From Achatina immaculata (Eukaryota; Mollusca; Gastropoda; Stylommatophora; Achatinidae): 64,000 nt of DNA. Made by a program: the position numbers and the translations under genes. The notes beneath the pieces are model-generated. The model was not told where the DNA came from. It did not search any database and saw nothing but the letters and a program-made list of their open reading frames with translations. Positions 10,191 through 22,060 of the stretch are shown here, one piece after another (the first letter of the stretch is position 1; the number at the start of each line of letters is the position of its first letter). The stretch covers positions 55,914,964 to 55,978,963 of the forward strand of contig CM019692.1 in the NCBI GenBank assembly GCA_009760885.1, written 5' to 3'.

Positions 10191-11020
10191 TTCCAATGGA
10201 GACTTGTAATGTGAGATAGGTGGGTTGTAAAGGGGCGGAAGCGGGAAGAATCGCAGAAAGGGGGAGAGAGTGGTGTAATGATAATCTAGCCGAGAGAAGG
10301 TGGAGTAGGTGATTGCAGTTGGGGTAGAGGAGTTGTAATCTGATGCTGTGAGGAGGTTTTAAAATTATGTGTAGCAAGTGAGAAAGGAGTGGAACTTGGT
10401 GCAGAGGGAATATGCTTGTGGGAGAGAGGAATTTTAGGTGTAATTAAATCGTGATTTCAAACCATGTGGTTCCAGCGTCCCATATTCCTGAATTAGCGAT
10501 TTTCGAACGCTAGGCGGCTTGTGTTATCGGCGTGACATTGTTTGATGGCTGTTACCAGAAAATTAGATTTGCCTCTTCAGTTAGGCCATTGAAGTGATTA
10601 GGGACTGGTTTCGAAGCATGCTGGGTGATATCACCTTGGTGTATTTTGTTATCACAGCTTTATCTCAGCGGCTTTGTGTATAGTTATAAACCTAGTTGTG
10701 TATATTTATACACTAATTTTTCGTGTGATATTTAACGATCTTGACCTGACTTGAAATATATGTCAGTTGATAGCATTTTTAAACCGACATTTGGATAGAG
10801 AATTTATTTCCTATGTTTTGCTTTAAATAAAGAATAGAAAATATTTTAGAAGAAACTAATTTCGGCAAAGCCATTATGTTTTTCGTCTTCTTCTTCATCA
10901 TCATCATCATCAACACTAACAACAACAGCAACATCATCGTCATCATCATCAGTATCAGTAGAATCCCACACAGTGTGAACCTGATTCTTATTTCCAGTGC
11001 TAAACTACTTCTTCAAGTAC
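10191..11020. other. No identifiable gene; short ATC runs
   Basis: Imperfect (ATC)n runs occur at 10892-10955. The 10132-10377 minus frame may be part of R2. Nothing else recognised. Confidence 0.4.
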
Positions 11021-11027
11021 TATTGCT

Positions 11028-11226
11028 ACTTTTTCTAATACTGCAGCTATAAATACTGCATCTTTTTCTAATACTGCAGCTATAAATACCGCACCTTTTT
11101 CTAATACTGCAGCTATAAATACCACACCTTTTTCTAATACTGCAGCTATAAATACAGCATCTTCTTCTAGTACTGCAGCTATAAATACGGCATCTTCTTC
11201 TAGTACTGCAGCTATAAATACCGCAT
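11028..11226. repeat. 33-bp minisatellite, 6 copies
   Basis: The unit contains 'tactgcagctataaatac', so each copy has a CTGCAG site and a TATAAAT string. The 33-bp period keeps an 11-residue repeat (VFIAAVLEKDA) open on the minus strand; I treat that as a by-product. Confidence 0.95.
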
Positions 11227-11612
11227 AAGTACCACTAGAAGACAGCACAACATACTCTCTATATATGCCAGCCACACAACCCACTCAGGCAAAAGGACCT
11301 GGCCAGACGTCAGTCCCGCACAGGAGAACCTCTACAGGAGATGTTGAAAACCTGATACAAACAGCCCACATTTGTTTTGTGAGAGAGGCTGACCTCGATT
11401 TCTGAGCGAACGACGAAGACAAATTATTCTTATTTACACCGCTCACTACTTTTACAGCTACCACCGGCTCTGCTACAACTACAACTAAAATTATACTTGT
11501 ACATTACTACTATCTCCCAAAGTTAAGGTTGATTTTATATTTATATTCTGGTCACCATTGTTTCAACAGCCGCTGTTGTCGCTTTGTGTCAGAAGAGTGG
11601 GTCCAGGGACGT
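11227..11612. other. No identifiable feature
   Basis: Nothing recognised between the 33-bp array and the tail of the family A LINE. Confidence 0.4.
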
Positions 11613-11812
11613 AGATATCTTATATCTTATATCTTTTATCTTATATCTTATATCTTATATCTTTTATCTTATATCTTATATCTTTTATCTTATCTTATAT
11701 CTTTTATCATATATCTTTTTATCTTATATATGTTATCTTATATGTTTTATCTTATATCTTATATCTTTTATCTTATCTTATATCTTAATCTTTTATCTTA
11801 TATCTTATATCC
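11613..11812. repeat. Heptamer array, expanded LINE A tail
   Basis: Imperfect repeats of 'atatctt' with 'ttttatctta' variants on the plus strand, continuous with the 3' end of the family A element. Other copies have only about 10-30 bp of the same tail. Confidence 0.9.
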
Positions 11813-12395
11813 TTCCCGTGCCGTTAAACGTCACATAGGGCTTGCAAGGTAGTTCGCCAATTTTTCCTGTCTTCGGCGAGTCTTTCAATATCATCAAAGG
11901 ATTTTATGCCTGTTAATTTGGCCTCTCTTAACAACGTCCTCTTCAGAGTTTCACACGTCTGCCTCTTTTTCTTTGGCCTGTTGTGTTCCACTTGATAGTT
12001 TGTTTTGGGATTCTCTGATCGTTTCTTCTCATCACGTGACCATCTCCTTTTCCTGATCACCCATGAGACTGGTTGTTGTTCAGTCATCTGTCTTATCTCT
12101 GCATTGTTTTTGAATTCATTCAACTTGATGCCGAGTATTTTCCTTAGGCATTTGTTTTCAAAGGAGTCTAATTTCTTGTCTGTTTCTTTAGTTGTTTTAC
12201 AGCTTTCGCTTGCATAAATGAGGGTGGATATTACATCTGAACTGAATAGTCTTAACTTGGTTTTTGTGCTTATAACTTTTGAATTCCATATGTTCTCAAG
12301 ATTCTTGAAGATCGATGCTGCTTTTGCAATTCCTAATTCTAACTTCCTTTCTAGTGTCACCATCCTGGTCTATGTAGCTGCCAAGTAGGCAGATA
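11613..12395 (-). mobile_element. Family A LINE, 3' part with expanded ~200-bp tail
   Basis: Minus-strand frame of 179 codons (12363-11824) covering the C-terminal part of a reverse transcriptase: KAASIFKNLENIWNSKVIS, a YASESCKT motif (the usual YGCETW position), SFENKCLRKILG, VIRKRRW and a basic end finishing LQALCDV. Just after the stop come 'taacggcacgggaaggatat' and then about 200 bp of TATAAGA/TAAAAGA repeats (11613-11812). That tail is the family A 3' simple repeat, here enlarged. The copy is 5'-truncated near 12395, within the thumb region. Confidence 0.9.
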
Positions 12396-12733
12396 TGTTT
12401 AAGACAATTGTTTTCTCAGATCACAAAGGCGGAGCACTTTGTCTGCCACGCTCCTCCGTCATCGGAAGACAATAATTATTCTTGAGGCGTAGAAAAACAC
12501 AAGAACACCTCCCAGAACAAAAACAAAATAGAGAGGAAGGGTTTGGGGTGGGGTGGGGGGAAGAGGGGAGGGCTGAGAGACTGGACAGGGAAAAGATCTT
12601 GCTAATAATGAGGAATAAGAGGGTCAGAATGAGGAGGAACACGGAATTAGAAGCCGGGGAGGGAGTGAAAGATGTCGAGCTGGTAACAACGAGAGGGCGA
12701 ATAGATGAGTCAGAGATGCAGTTCAATTTGTGC
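12396..12733. other. No identifiable feature
   Basis: Opposite-strand frames of 84 and 101 codons overlap in a purine-rich stretch (12482-12736). Neither resembles a known family, and composition explains both. Confidence 0.35.
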
Positions 12734-12895
12734 TAGAGAGAGATAGAGAGAAAGAGAGGGAGAGAAAAAAAGAGAGAGAAATAGAGAGAAAGAGAGAGAG
12801 AGAGAAAGAGAAATAGAGAGAGAAAGAGAAAGAGAGAGAGAAAGAAAGAAAAAGAAAGAAAGAGAATGAGAGAGAGATGGAAAGAGATGAGAGAT
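12734..12895. repeat. GA-rich microsatellite
   Basis: About 160 bp of GA/GAAA/GAGAGAAA repeat directly after a purine-rich stretch. Confidence 0.9.
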
Positions 12896-13029
12896 GAGTA
12901 GGGTCAGTTTAGAAGTGAGTAGCTTATACTACGTATATGCGCTTAAAGGAGGTACTGACTTAGAGCTGTCCTACGTTCATATGTAAGATAACATGAAGGA
13001 AGAGATAGGCTTATCTTGGTGGTTTACAG

Positions 13030-13810
13030 CAGAATAACATATAATGAGGAGAATGATCTGACAATAATATACGTAAGGACAACCAGTATAAGGACACACA
13101 CAAAAGAAATATCGAGTACAATATGTATGAAATGAATAAACGGGTACAGTAGCATAAATGTAAGGACAGGAGCAGGTAGAGCAACGTATGTGAACGTGAT
13201 AAATAATAGAATAACTTGTGAAAAGGATAACAAGTAAAATAACTCCAAAAGGCGATAGCTAGTAGAATAGCATGTATGAAAGTTACGAATATAACAACAT
13301 GCCAAGTGATTAGTAAGTAACAAACATACATGAAAGAGCTAACAAGTAGAATAATATACTGTATATGACTGAGATAACAAGTAGAATATCATATAAATTA
13401 GATAACAAGCAGAATAATATACATGAAAGAGATAACAAGTACAATAACATATATATATAAAAGAGATAACAAGTATAATAAACATATATGAAAGAGATTA
13501 AAAAGTAGAACAATATATGATAGAGCTAACAAGTAGAATAATGTTTGAAGAAATAACATGTAGAATAATATGTATAATAGAGATAACAAGAAGAATAATA
13601 TGTATAATAGAGATAACAAGTAGAATAGCATATATAAAAGAGATAAGTGGTAGAATAATATATATGAAAAAGATAACAAGTAAAATAATATATATGAAAA
13701 CATAACAAGCAGAATAACGTATATGAAAGAGATAAGTAGTAGAATATAAACATATATTAAAGACATAAGTGGTAGAATAACATATATGAAAAAAATAAGT
13801 AATTTGAATC
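13030..13810. repeat. ~30-bp degenerate satellite, ~25 copies
   Basis: Built on 'gataacaagtagaataatat' plus 'atatgaaaga', with units of 28-32 bp. The right half (13400-13740) is more regular than the left. The many Y/L/F-rich minus frames are by-products of an A-rich repeat. Confidence 0.85.
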
Positions 13811-14091
13811 TCATTTATAAGAAAGGAGATATGAAGATTAACATGCATTAACTGCAAACAGAAAAAGAAACGTATTAATATCATTCATTAATATCGGATA
13901 TCTACACGTAAGCATAAAAATAGACCGCCATCATACACACGCAGACGATATCATAAATAATATGCGGGATCGAAAGTTGGACGTGATCGAAATAAGAATT
14001 CTAGAAAATGCGCGTAATCGAATTCTGGTCGCAGAAGAGCAGGACCGACTACTCCTAGAACTTGTGTTGTATATAGTTTTGTGAATATCGG
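13811..14091. other. No identifiable feature
   Basis: Nothing recognised. Confidence 0.35.
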
Positions 14092-14600
14092 CATCATCAT
14101 CATCAGGTGCCGTGCCGACTGGCGTTGGCTATTATGCTTCTTCAGAGTACACGATCCTTCATGCAGGCCATCAGCTCACTTGGTGATCTCCTCTCACACC
14201 ATCCCGTCAGACTGTCCAGTATCATTTCTCTTGTTCTTCCTCTTGATCTTCTTCCTTCTATTTTTCCTGTTGTTATAATATTTTCAATGCCCCCTCTTCT
14301 CATTGCATGTCCTATGAAAGTACATTGTCTCTCTCTTATCTTTTTGACAAGGTTTTTTTTTTGTCTCTCCAGCTCTTCTCATACATTCTTCATTAGTTAT
14401 TTTTGCTGTCCAGGGGATTCGCAACATTCTTCTAATAAACCACATTTCTGCTGCTTCCAATGATTTTTGTGCAGACTTGCCTATTGTCCATGATTCACTT
14501 CCACATAACAATATAGGTCCAATATAGCATTTTAGGACTCGTTTTCTAACATTCATTGATATGTGTGAGATTAGTGAATATGGTAACTCCAAAAAAAAGA
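14092..14600 (-). mobile_element. Family E LINE, 3' part with (GAT)n tail
   Basis: The minus strand carries the C-terminal region of a non-LTR reverse transcriptase: RKRVLKCYIGPILLCGSESW, then EAAEMWFIRRMLRIPWTAKI and the EECMRRAG block, with frame breaks further on. The 3' end reads 'ccggcacggcacc'-like sequence and finishes in a short (GAT)n tail at 14093-14106. The copy is 5'-truncated near 14600. The protein differs clearly from families A to C. Confidence 0.85.
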
Positions 14601-14828
14601 TATAAAATGAAAGGGCTAGTTGTACCTACTTATGCTAGATCTTGTAGAGTTCTGTAGAGATAAACAGAAATAAACCACGCAGTATAACTCCTTTCTTGAA
14701 GCAAGAAATCTTGTTTAGTATTAGTGGAGCGCTTTCGCAATACTTAATTCTGACATGCTGGCTGTGGAGTATGCGAAACAAGCATTGGGAGCATAAGTAA
14801 TTTCATTTGCCACAACCAATACCAGTCC

Positions 14829-15030
14829 TCCATAGCTAAATCGCTAAAGACGCGTGGCAACTGGAAGATCATGGGTTCGATCCCGGGACCGAAAAAAAGC
14901 AACAACTCACAAGACCTCTGGGAGTCATGACCCAGAGGGGCCCACCCCCCTTAGAGTGTCAGGAGTTTAACGGGCCGAAACACTTGTCTGAGGGGGGGGG
15001 GGTACTTCCTCTGATGATCTGAAGGAGTTG
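14829..15030 (+). mobile_element. tRNA-headed SINE (family S3)
   Basis: Polymerase III A box 'tagctaaatcg' (14833-14843) fits TRGYNNARNNG exactly, and B box 'ggttcgatccc' (14874-14884) fits GGTTCGANNCC exactly, 30 bp apart. The sequence between resembles a tRNA anticodon arm region. The body continues through a C-rich and a G-rich stretch and ends around a short TTG-type run near 15030. A true tRNA gene is unlikely because acceptor-stem pairing is not evident. Confidence 0.6.
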
Positions 15031-15144
15031 TGTTGTTGTTCCGCTCTCTACGGTAGAGAGTTTCCTGCATATATGACAGAAACTCTTAAGTTTCATCAAT
15101 CTTATAAAGTGTGGGGGGGGGGGGGAGTACTTTTTCTAGCACAA

Positions 15145-15480
15145 AGGGGAAAAAGGGGGATTTACCAGCGGAAAAAGGGGAATTTACCAGCGGAAAAGCA
15201 GGATTTACTAAGGGAAAAAAGGAGGATTTACTAAGGGAAAAAGGAGGATTTACTAAGGGGAAAAGGAGAATTTACTAGTGGAAAAAGGAGGATTTACTAA
15301 GAGGAAAAAGGAGGATTTACTAAGGGAAAAAAGGAGGATTTACTAATGGGGAAAAGGGGGATTTACTAAGTGAAAAAAGGAGGATTTACTAAGGGAAAAA
15401 AGGGGGATTTACTAAGGGAAAAAGGAAGATTTACTAGGATAAGAAGGAAGATTTATTAAGGAAAAAAGGAGGATTTACTT
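15145..15480. repeat. ~21-bp minisatellite, ~16 copies
   Basis: Unit 'ggatttactaagggaaaaa' plus 1-3 bases, purine-rich. Preceded by poly-G runs at about 14993-15002 and 15113-15126. Confidence 0.95.
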
Positions 15481-15925
15481 ATCTCTTCAATATATGTGTA
15501 CCTTAAGACTGCTTGTTAGATACTAAATTAATTAAAACAATTTGCTATTCCATCACACAGCCACCATCTGTGGAACACTAGCGTAAAGTCCATTCCCCTG
15601 TCGAATCAATACAGTAGCTGAAACTGTATTCTCTTTCTGGACATAGAAACTGTTTGCAGATTTATGAGTGTTTATAAGTTATATATGTTTCAAATACTTT
15701 TTTTTCACTGCGTTTTCACAGAATTCTGTTATTTCTTCGGGAGAAATAGATTTCTGTAGCCATGATTTTTGGCCGTTGTGTACTTTACTGATGCCCGCTT
15801 CCATGCTGATATTGGCTCCTCGATGTTCAGGTTTTATAATAGCCACACTCTGCTTTTCAGATCCGATTTTTCTGTCTTATGTATGCGCCTCCTCCTTATC
15901 TATATATTATACTGTTTCCAGTATG
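15481..15925. other. No identifiable feature
   Basis: The left parts of two overlapping frames (15668-16186 and 15769-16125) fall here. They have no recognisable motif and continue into a degenerate repeat. Confidence 0.35.
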
Positions 15926-15929
15926 ACTG

Positions 15930-16165
15930 CCTCGCTCTATCTGTTACCAATCTATCGTTCCCCTGTCTGTTTCTTCCCATTATGCCTGCCCCTAATCTAT
16001 CTGTCCCTAGTTTATTTGTCGGTAGTCGGTCTGCCTCATTCTGCCTCCAATCCATCAGTCTCCAATCTATTTGTCTGCTTTTCGTCTATTTGTTCCCTAG
16101 TCTGTCCGCAGTTTCTCTGCCTTAGTCTATCCGTTTCCAGTCCATCTGTCTTCAGCCTTTGTGTC
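15930..16165. repeat. Degenerate ~20-bp pyrimidine-rich repeat
   Basis: Recurring 'ctgtctccaatctat' and 'ctgtccctagt' words at irregular spacing. An old, decayed array is the simplest reading; it gives rise to the 172-codon C/S/L-rich frame. Confidence 0.5.
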
Positions 16166-17575
16166 TTTAATCTATGTTGTATGTAAGGATATCTCGAGTT
16201 CTGCCGATTCTACAATCTATATTTTCATCAGTCTATCATTTTAATAACTTTTTCTTCTTCATCTTTCTCGATCTTTTGTGCTGATATGAATATTCCCTTA
16301 AAGTCGACATAACGAAAGCACGCAGCCGCTTCTCTGAAGCTGATTACTTAATCAGACCTCTCTTATTTAAGATCACAGAGACACGACTCAGGAGTCCTTC
16401 GCCAGAAAATATTTGCGTCGCCAAGAGGGTTTTAACTGAGAGCAAAACCTGTCCTAGACTCCAGCGTATTCTCTTGCCATTTTGAAATGAAACCGGATTC
16501 ACATAATCCTAGAAGGTTTTACTAACTACGATTTTGTAAACTTCGCTCGCACTCAAGTCGCTTCTCATCCTCGGTGCTCTGTCGTGATAGCTGTCTCAAA
16601 TGGAGAAGACCTCGTCTGGATAAGTGATGGTCCATTTCCTTTCCTCTTCATTTCCAATTTTATTACGTCTTGAAGATTCGTAGGCGAAGCGTTTCGATTT
16701 TTTTTTTTTTTTTTGCATTTCTTCTTTTCCGAAATAAAGAAAGGAATTTCTGCCGGTAAGAAGAGTAGAAATATTTCCATTTCAAAAGTGCTGAAGTCTA
16801 GTTTTGCTTCGCCTGCTCAGTCTTGTAATTCTTATTTAGGAGTAATTCCGTTATTAACTTCTTGAATTTTATCATATTTAAGGAATACTGACGAAAATTC
16901 GGACAGTCCTTTCCTACAATGCAGAGAGGTTACTTAAAGGCTGCAAGCGAATAGAAGGTTATGGCTTGATCCTGGTCTTCTTTCTTAACTAGCAGAATTA
17001 AATTTTTCTATGTCTTTTTCTGTCGACACACCCTCTCTCTGCCTCTGTCTCTGTATCTCTGTATCTCTCTCTCTCTCTCTCTCTCTCTCTACACGCATAA
17101 ATACACACAAGCTTAAGACATAGATTGACTATTACAAAAAGCATTGCTTGCTCTGCTGCTCACCTCTGGAATACCCTTCCATATCACATAGAACTCATAA
17201 ACTATATTCCTTCTTTTAAGCCAATTTTTAAAAAAATGCTTGCTTGACTTTGACGATATGCTCTCGTAAGAGATCTATTTTCACCATAGCTGCTGAAATA
17301 ATTTGTGTACGCCATTTGTTTCTCCGTTCGGCTGTAGTCATGTTTGAGAATGTGAAATAACGTCACCGTTTAGTTTTATTGCACATATTGTTCAATGTAT
17401 ATATAAGTTGTTATATGTTAAAGTTTTCAATTCATGTTTAGTATTGCTTTCTTCATGATTACTTTGCTAGGAATTAAACTGATGTTGACTGATTGGATTT
17501 TCCTGAACGATATAGAGCAAAATGCGTGCCAGGTTCTTCGTCCGTTGAAAACAAAGCTTTTTTGTTCGTTCTCTG
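16166..17575. other. No identifiable gene; one (CT)n run
   Basis: A (CT)n run lies at 17046-17089 and a poly-T run at 16699-16714. Otherwise nothing recognised. Confidence 0.4.
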
Positions 17576-17705
17576 TCTTTGTCTCTCTCTCTCTCACTCA
17601 CTCACTACCTCTTCCTCTCTCTCTCCTTTCTTTCTTTCTTTCTCTCTTCCTCTTTCTTTCTTTCTTCCTTTCTTTCTTTTTTTCTCTATCCCTCCCTCTT
17701 TTGTT
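17576..17705. repeat. CT/CTTT-rich microsatellite
   Basis: About 130 bp of CTCT and CTTT repeats on the plus strand. The overlapping S/L/F-rich frames are by-products. Confidence 0.9.
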
Positions 17706-18360
17706 TTTCTTTTGCTGTGATTATGCATGAATGTATATCCATAATGTATACACATATACACAAATAGCAAACATAAGGAACATTTAAGATTGGATTCGTG
17801 ACCCGGCAGCGCGTGCTAAAATAGGAAATGACATAACAAAAAACTCACAACCGCAAAAACTACTATTGAATGGCTCAGATTTTTGCAGATAAGAAAACCT
17901 AGACAGAAGTTATTTTAATGAAAAGCTAAGGCAAAATTCATTTCTGGGACATAGACCCACTTCTTCCAACTACTCGTTGGCAGTTCTCCAAAATATTTCA
18001 CAAACTTGGAAGATGAAATGCGAGAACGATGTTCAGACCAGATAAATTGGTGCAAGTTACCAAAGGGTTGGACAAACCTACAATAGGGACCTAAAACAGA
18101 GAGCTGTACTGATCGTGACGCGAAGAAAGAAATGATCTACAGGGGACAGATTATTTTGCAGGCAGAAATGACCGACGGAAACTTGTACGGTCTGAAAATA
18201 ATTCGAGACACGGATGACAAAGAACGGCATTCTGTGATACAAATATGAGCATTTTGAGGGATAGATAGCAGAACTGCCGGAATTTATAAGCGACGCGGTC
18301 TCTTGGTCAGTTCCAGAGAAAGCTGATGCAATGACTCCCGCCGCTATCAACCATCCACAC
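17706..18360. other. No identifiable feature
   Basis: Nothing recognised on either strand. Confidence 0.35.
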
Positions 18361-18512
18361 GATCCACCCATCTAGTCGATCCACCCATACAGACGATCCA
18401 CCCATACAGACGATCCACCCATACAGACGATCCACCCATACAGACGATCCACCTATACAGACGATCCACCCATACAGACGATCCACCGATTCAGTCGATC
18501 CACCCTGTCCAG
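18361..18512. repeat. 17-bp minisatellite, 9 copies
   Basis: Unit 'gatccacccatacagac'; the central six copies are nearly identical, the outer ones diverged. Confidence 0.95.
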
Positions 18513-19288
18513 TCCATTCATCCATACAGTCGAGCTAGTTTTTTGAAACGAAGAATCCTAACCTTGTGCTGAGGGGACAAAAATTGTCAGTGGGGATGAA
18601 GAAAATCTGCTGTATGGCGAGGCACACTAGATTACTCTACATGCACACGTGGCTGTCAGTGGATTAATTGAAAATATAACTTCACGCACAATCCGTAGCC
18701 ACAGAATATGGAACTTCGCCCGAGACAAGGCGAGTTAATGAAAAATAATAACTCCTGCTCAAAATTTCCCAGAGACTGATATTCCATTGTTATGCAGGAA
18801 TAAAATAAGAGAACAAAGGAAAAGAGAGAAGATGAATTCCACAGCAAATCTCCAAACCAAATCGAACATTCCAGGACGTGAGTTCCTAACCATTACAGGG
18901 AATTTGAATGCAAAAACTGGAATGATTAATGTAATGTGTGATAGTTTCATGCAGTAACAAAAGAGGTAGGTTGAAAAAAAAACAGAAAAGAAAGAACAGA
19001 TGTATCACGTTTCTACTACATAGAACTGAGACTATTTCCCGTTTCTGTGAAGACAGAAAAATACGACTGGAAAATTAGCGGGTCAGTATTTAAATACGAC
19101 GTGCTCGCGGTAGTTAACTTTTGCGCCGTTTAACTGGGAAAATGAACCAAATAAATCAAATTACAGTCAAAAGGAAACCGGAAATCCTGGGACGTAAGGT
19201 CTGTACACAAGTTTGCTAGTATTCATCAAAATATATTAAAGGAAAAAAAGTCATTAAGAAACCGAAATGCATCCGAAGAATGCAAATA
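18513..19288. other. No identifiable feature
   Basis: Nothing recognised on either strand. Confidence 0.35.
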
Positions 19289-19616
19289 CAGGCAGTCCCC
19301 CAGGTTGCGAACTCCCGAATTACGTTAAAGCCAGTGGCTACGAACAATTCTCGTAAATCCTTTTATATTAAATATTCCAGTTACATACAGTGATTCGTAA
19401 TAACAAACGGGCAGTACTTGCGGCGCGCATAAAAACCTGCGAACCTATACTGGTTCGTAGGTTTCTGTAATGTGTTTTATGCATGGAAATTTGCGCTACC
19501 TGCTATAAACTATATGTAAATGACTAACGTTAGATATGAGTTGTGCCTAACTGATCTAATTTACATAGAACTTAGAACTTACAAACAGACTTAGGACGGA
19601 ACACTGGGACCGTCTG
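19289..19616. mobile_element. Probable pogo/Tigger-like MITE
   Basis: The left end, after a TA dinucleotide, reads caggcagtccccc followed by 'ggttgcgaactc'. The right end reads 'ggaacactgggaccgtctg', whose reverse complement, cagacggtcccagtgttcc, is an imperfect inverted match. The interior has repeated 'cgaac'/'gttcg' words and an imperfect palindrome at 19434-19462. There is no coding capacity. The termini resemble TA-inserting pogo-type elements, from memory of such ends, so the family call is tentative. Confidence 0.5.
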
Positions 19617-20025
19617 CACAGAACTTTCTTCAGCCCAGCTACTAAGAGTCTGGAAGTTATGACAAAGAATTTGTCACTGAGAAAAAAAAAATAGCCAATT
19701 CATCGAAGCAGAGGATTAGTTCAAGAGAACGAGAGGACGATTTCTATGCAACTCAAAGCGTAGATGTAGAATTAAATCCAACTGGTTAAACGGATAAAGG
19801 GGGAGAGAACCCGAAAGATTCTAGAAAAATCTATAACGAAGTTACGAAATCGTCGAATACGCTGTAATGGCTGGCACTGGAGTAGTCTGAATGGAGGAAA
19901 GGTGTGTGTATCTTGTGCTTCAGCATGATTCCAGGAGAAAGGTAGCCATTTGAAAAATGAATATCAAAAACTGAAATATGAAATTAGTATTATATAAGAA
20001 GACAAAAGAAGAAGACAATAATATA
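19617..20025. other. No identifiable feature
   Basis: Nothing recognised. Confidence 0.35.
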
Positions 20026-21195
20026 TGAAATGAGAATAGAAGAGAAAAGAGGATACAAGAGTAGGGAAGACAAGAAAGGACAAGAAAAGAGAAAAAGAGA
20101 AGAGAGGAAAAGAGAAGGAAGAGACGACAAAAATAAAACAGAAAAGGAGATAAGAGAGGAAAAGAGAAGAGACGGTAGGACAGGAAAGAGAAGTGGAGAT
20201 CAGATAGAAAAAAAAACGACAGAGGAAAGAGAAGTGTAGGTAAGATAGGAAAAAAAGAAGGCAAGAAAGGGAACAGATATGAAGAGCAGAGAAGACAAAA
20301 GAATATAAACGTGAAGATTAAGAAATGAGAAAAGAGAAGATAAGAGAACAGAGAAGTGAAGAGAAAAGGGAAGAAAACAGAAGAGAAGACAGGAAACGAG
20401 AACAGAAGAGAAAAGAGACAAGAGAAGAAAGAAGAGAAAAGATATGAGAAAAGACAAGAGAAGAGAGAAGAGAAAAGATATGAGAAAAGACAAGAGAAGA
20501 GAGAAGAGAAAAGATATGAGAAAAGACAAGAGAAGAGAGAAGATAAAAGATATGAGAAAAGACAAGAGAAGAAAACAGAAGAAAAGACTAAAGAAGAGAA
20601 CAGAAGAGAAGATGAGAGAAGAAAAGAGAAGAGATGACAACAGAAGAAAAAAACAATAGAAGAAAAGACAAGAGAAGAGGAGACATGAGTATAAGAGAAG
20701 ACAAGATAGGAAAAGACAAGACAAGAAAAAAAAGGCAAAAGAAGAATAAAAGAGGAGAGAAGAGAAAAGAGGAGAGAAGAGAACAGAGAAGAGAAAAGAG
20801 AAGACAAGAGAAAGGAGAAGACAAGAGAAAAGAGAAGAGAAGACAAGAGAAAGGAGAAGACAAGAGAAAAGAGAAGGCAAGAGAAAATAGAAGACAAGAC
20901 AAGACAAGACAAGACAAGATAAAATAGAAGAGAAGACAACAGAACAAAACAGAAAAGAAGAGCAGAAAAGAGAGAGAGAAAAGAAGACAAGACAAGTGAA
21001 GAGAAAATAGAAGAGAAGAGAGAAGAGAAAAGAGAAAAGTCAAGAGAAGATAAAACAGAAGAGAAGGCAAGAAAGACAACAGAGGAGAAGACAAGAGAAG
21101 AAAAAAAAACAAGACAAGAGAAGACAAGAGTTTAAAAGAAAACAAGACAATAAAATAGATGACAATACAAGAGAAGAAGAAAAGATGAGAGCAGA
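20026..21195. repeat. 1.17-kb purine-rich tract with 36-bp subrepeats
   Basis: The plus strand is overwhelmingly A and G, made of GAGAAGA, GAAAAGA and GACAAGA words. At 20430-20560 a 36-bp unit containing 'gatatgagaaaagacaagag' is repeated about four times. Minus-strand frames of up to 356 codons are S/L/F-rich products of the CTTTTCTC complement, not genes. Long purine-pyrimidine asymmetry of this type can form triplex DNA. Confidence 0.95.
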
Positions 21196-21914
21196 AAGGA
21201 TCATTTTTTATTATTTTCAGAAATGCGCAACAGATAGAATACAAATATTTTAACAAGCCTGTTATAGAGAAGACAAGTAACTTATCAACGATGATTGATT
21301 TTTCTTTACTACAGAAAAACCGCATAGAAGAATTTATGATCACACCAGATATTATTATACAGATCCTTCATAAAACGGCATCTGTATGAAGCAAGAAATG
21401 TCTAACGATTCTGATGATGTATCTGGAGCAGAAAGAGGTGACTAGCTTCATAAGAACGCCAGATACATTTCTTTGCCATGAAAGGATCTAGGAAACGTGA
21501 GATCTCAATAGCAGAAAGACGTCCTCAGACCAATGAGACGTCAAGGTGGTCTATGTGCATCGCAAAGAATATCCAGAAGCCAATGTGAAGCTCCTAATTT
21601 TATATGACAAAATTAGATTAGGTCAGAATGAAAAATATACACAGACAGAGAGAACACAGACTAAGGATACAGACAGAGTGGCAGAAGACCAGACTATATG
21701 GATAGCTAAGATAGATAGACTGACAAGCCAGTTGTTACGACCGAATGAGTTACTGTATATTGATACATCAAAGGGGCGAGAACTGGCCAATGTGAGCTTA
21801 GTAATCATCATGTTCCGCGTTCTCCCTTTCTCTTCCTCTCTTTATTTTTAAACTATTTTGTGCCATTCACAACTCAACACATCACGTGAACATAGGGTAT
21901 TTATGAATACATAT
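21196..21914. other. No identifiable feature
   Basis: A 101-codon plus frame at 21546-21851 has no recognisable motif. Nothing else seen. Confidence 0.35.
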
Positions 21915-22060
21915 GAATTTATCTCTCTTGCTCTCTCTCTCTCTCTCTGTCTCTCTCTCCTTTACATCTGGGGCCCAGGCCATTAACAAGGACTCTCCAT
22001 TTATTTCTGTCCTCGACTATTTCTTCTGTCCGTCTCCGTATGTACTCGATCATTTTGACA
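21915..22060 (-). mobile_element. Family D LINE, 3' end with (GA)n tail
   Basis: The minus strand encodes a typical non-LTR reverse transcriptase terminus, MIEYIRRRTEEIVEDRNKWR followed by VLVNGLGPRCKG, running directly into a GA tail at 21921-21962. Only about 45 codons remain. The protein end resembles family C in layout but differs in sequence. Confidence 0.65.

Noticed and set aside
14829..14890. Possible functional tRNA gene
   Set aside because: Same reasoning: promoter boxes only, without clear cloverleaf arms.
19920..20990. 356-codon minus-strand frame, rich in Ser, Leu and Phe
   Set aside because: It is the complement of a GAGAAGA purine tract; several frames on both strands are open for the same reason.
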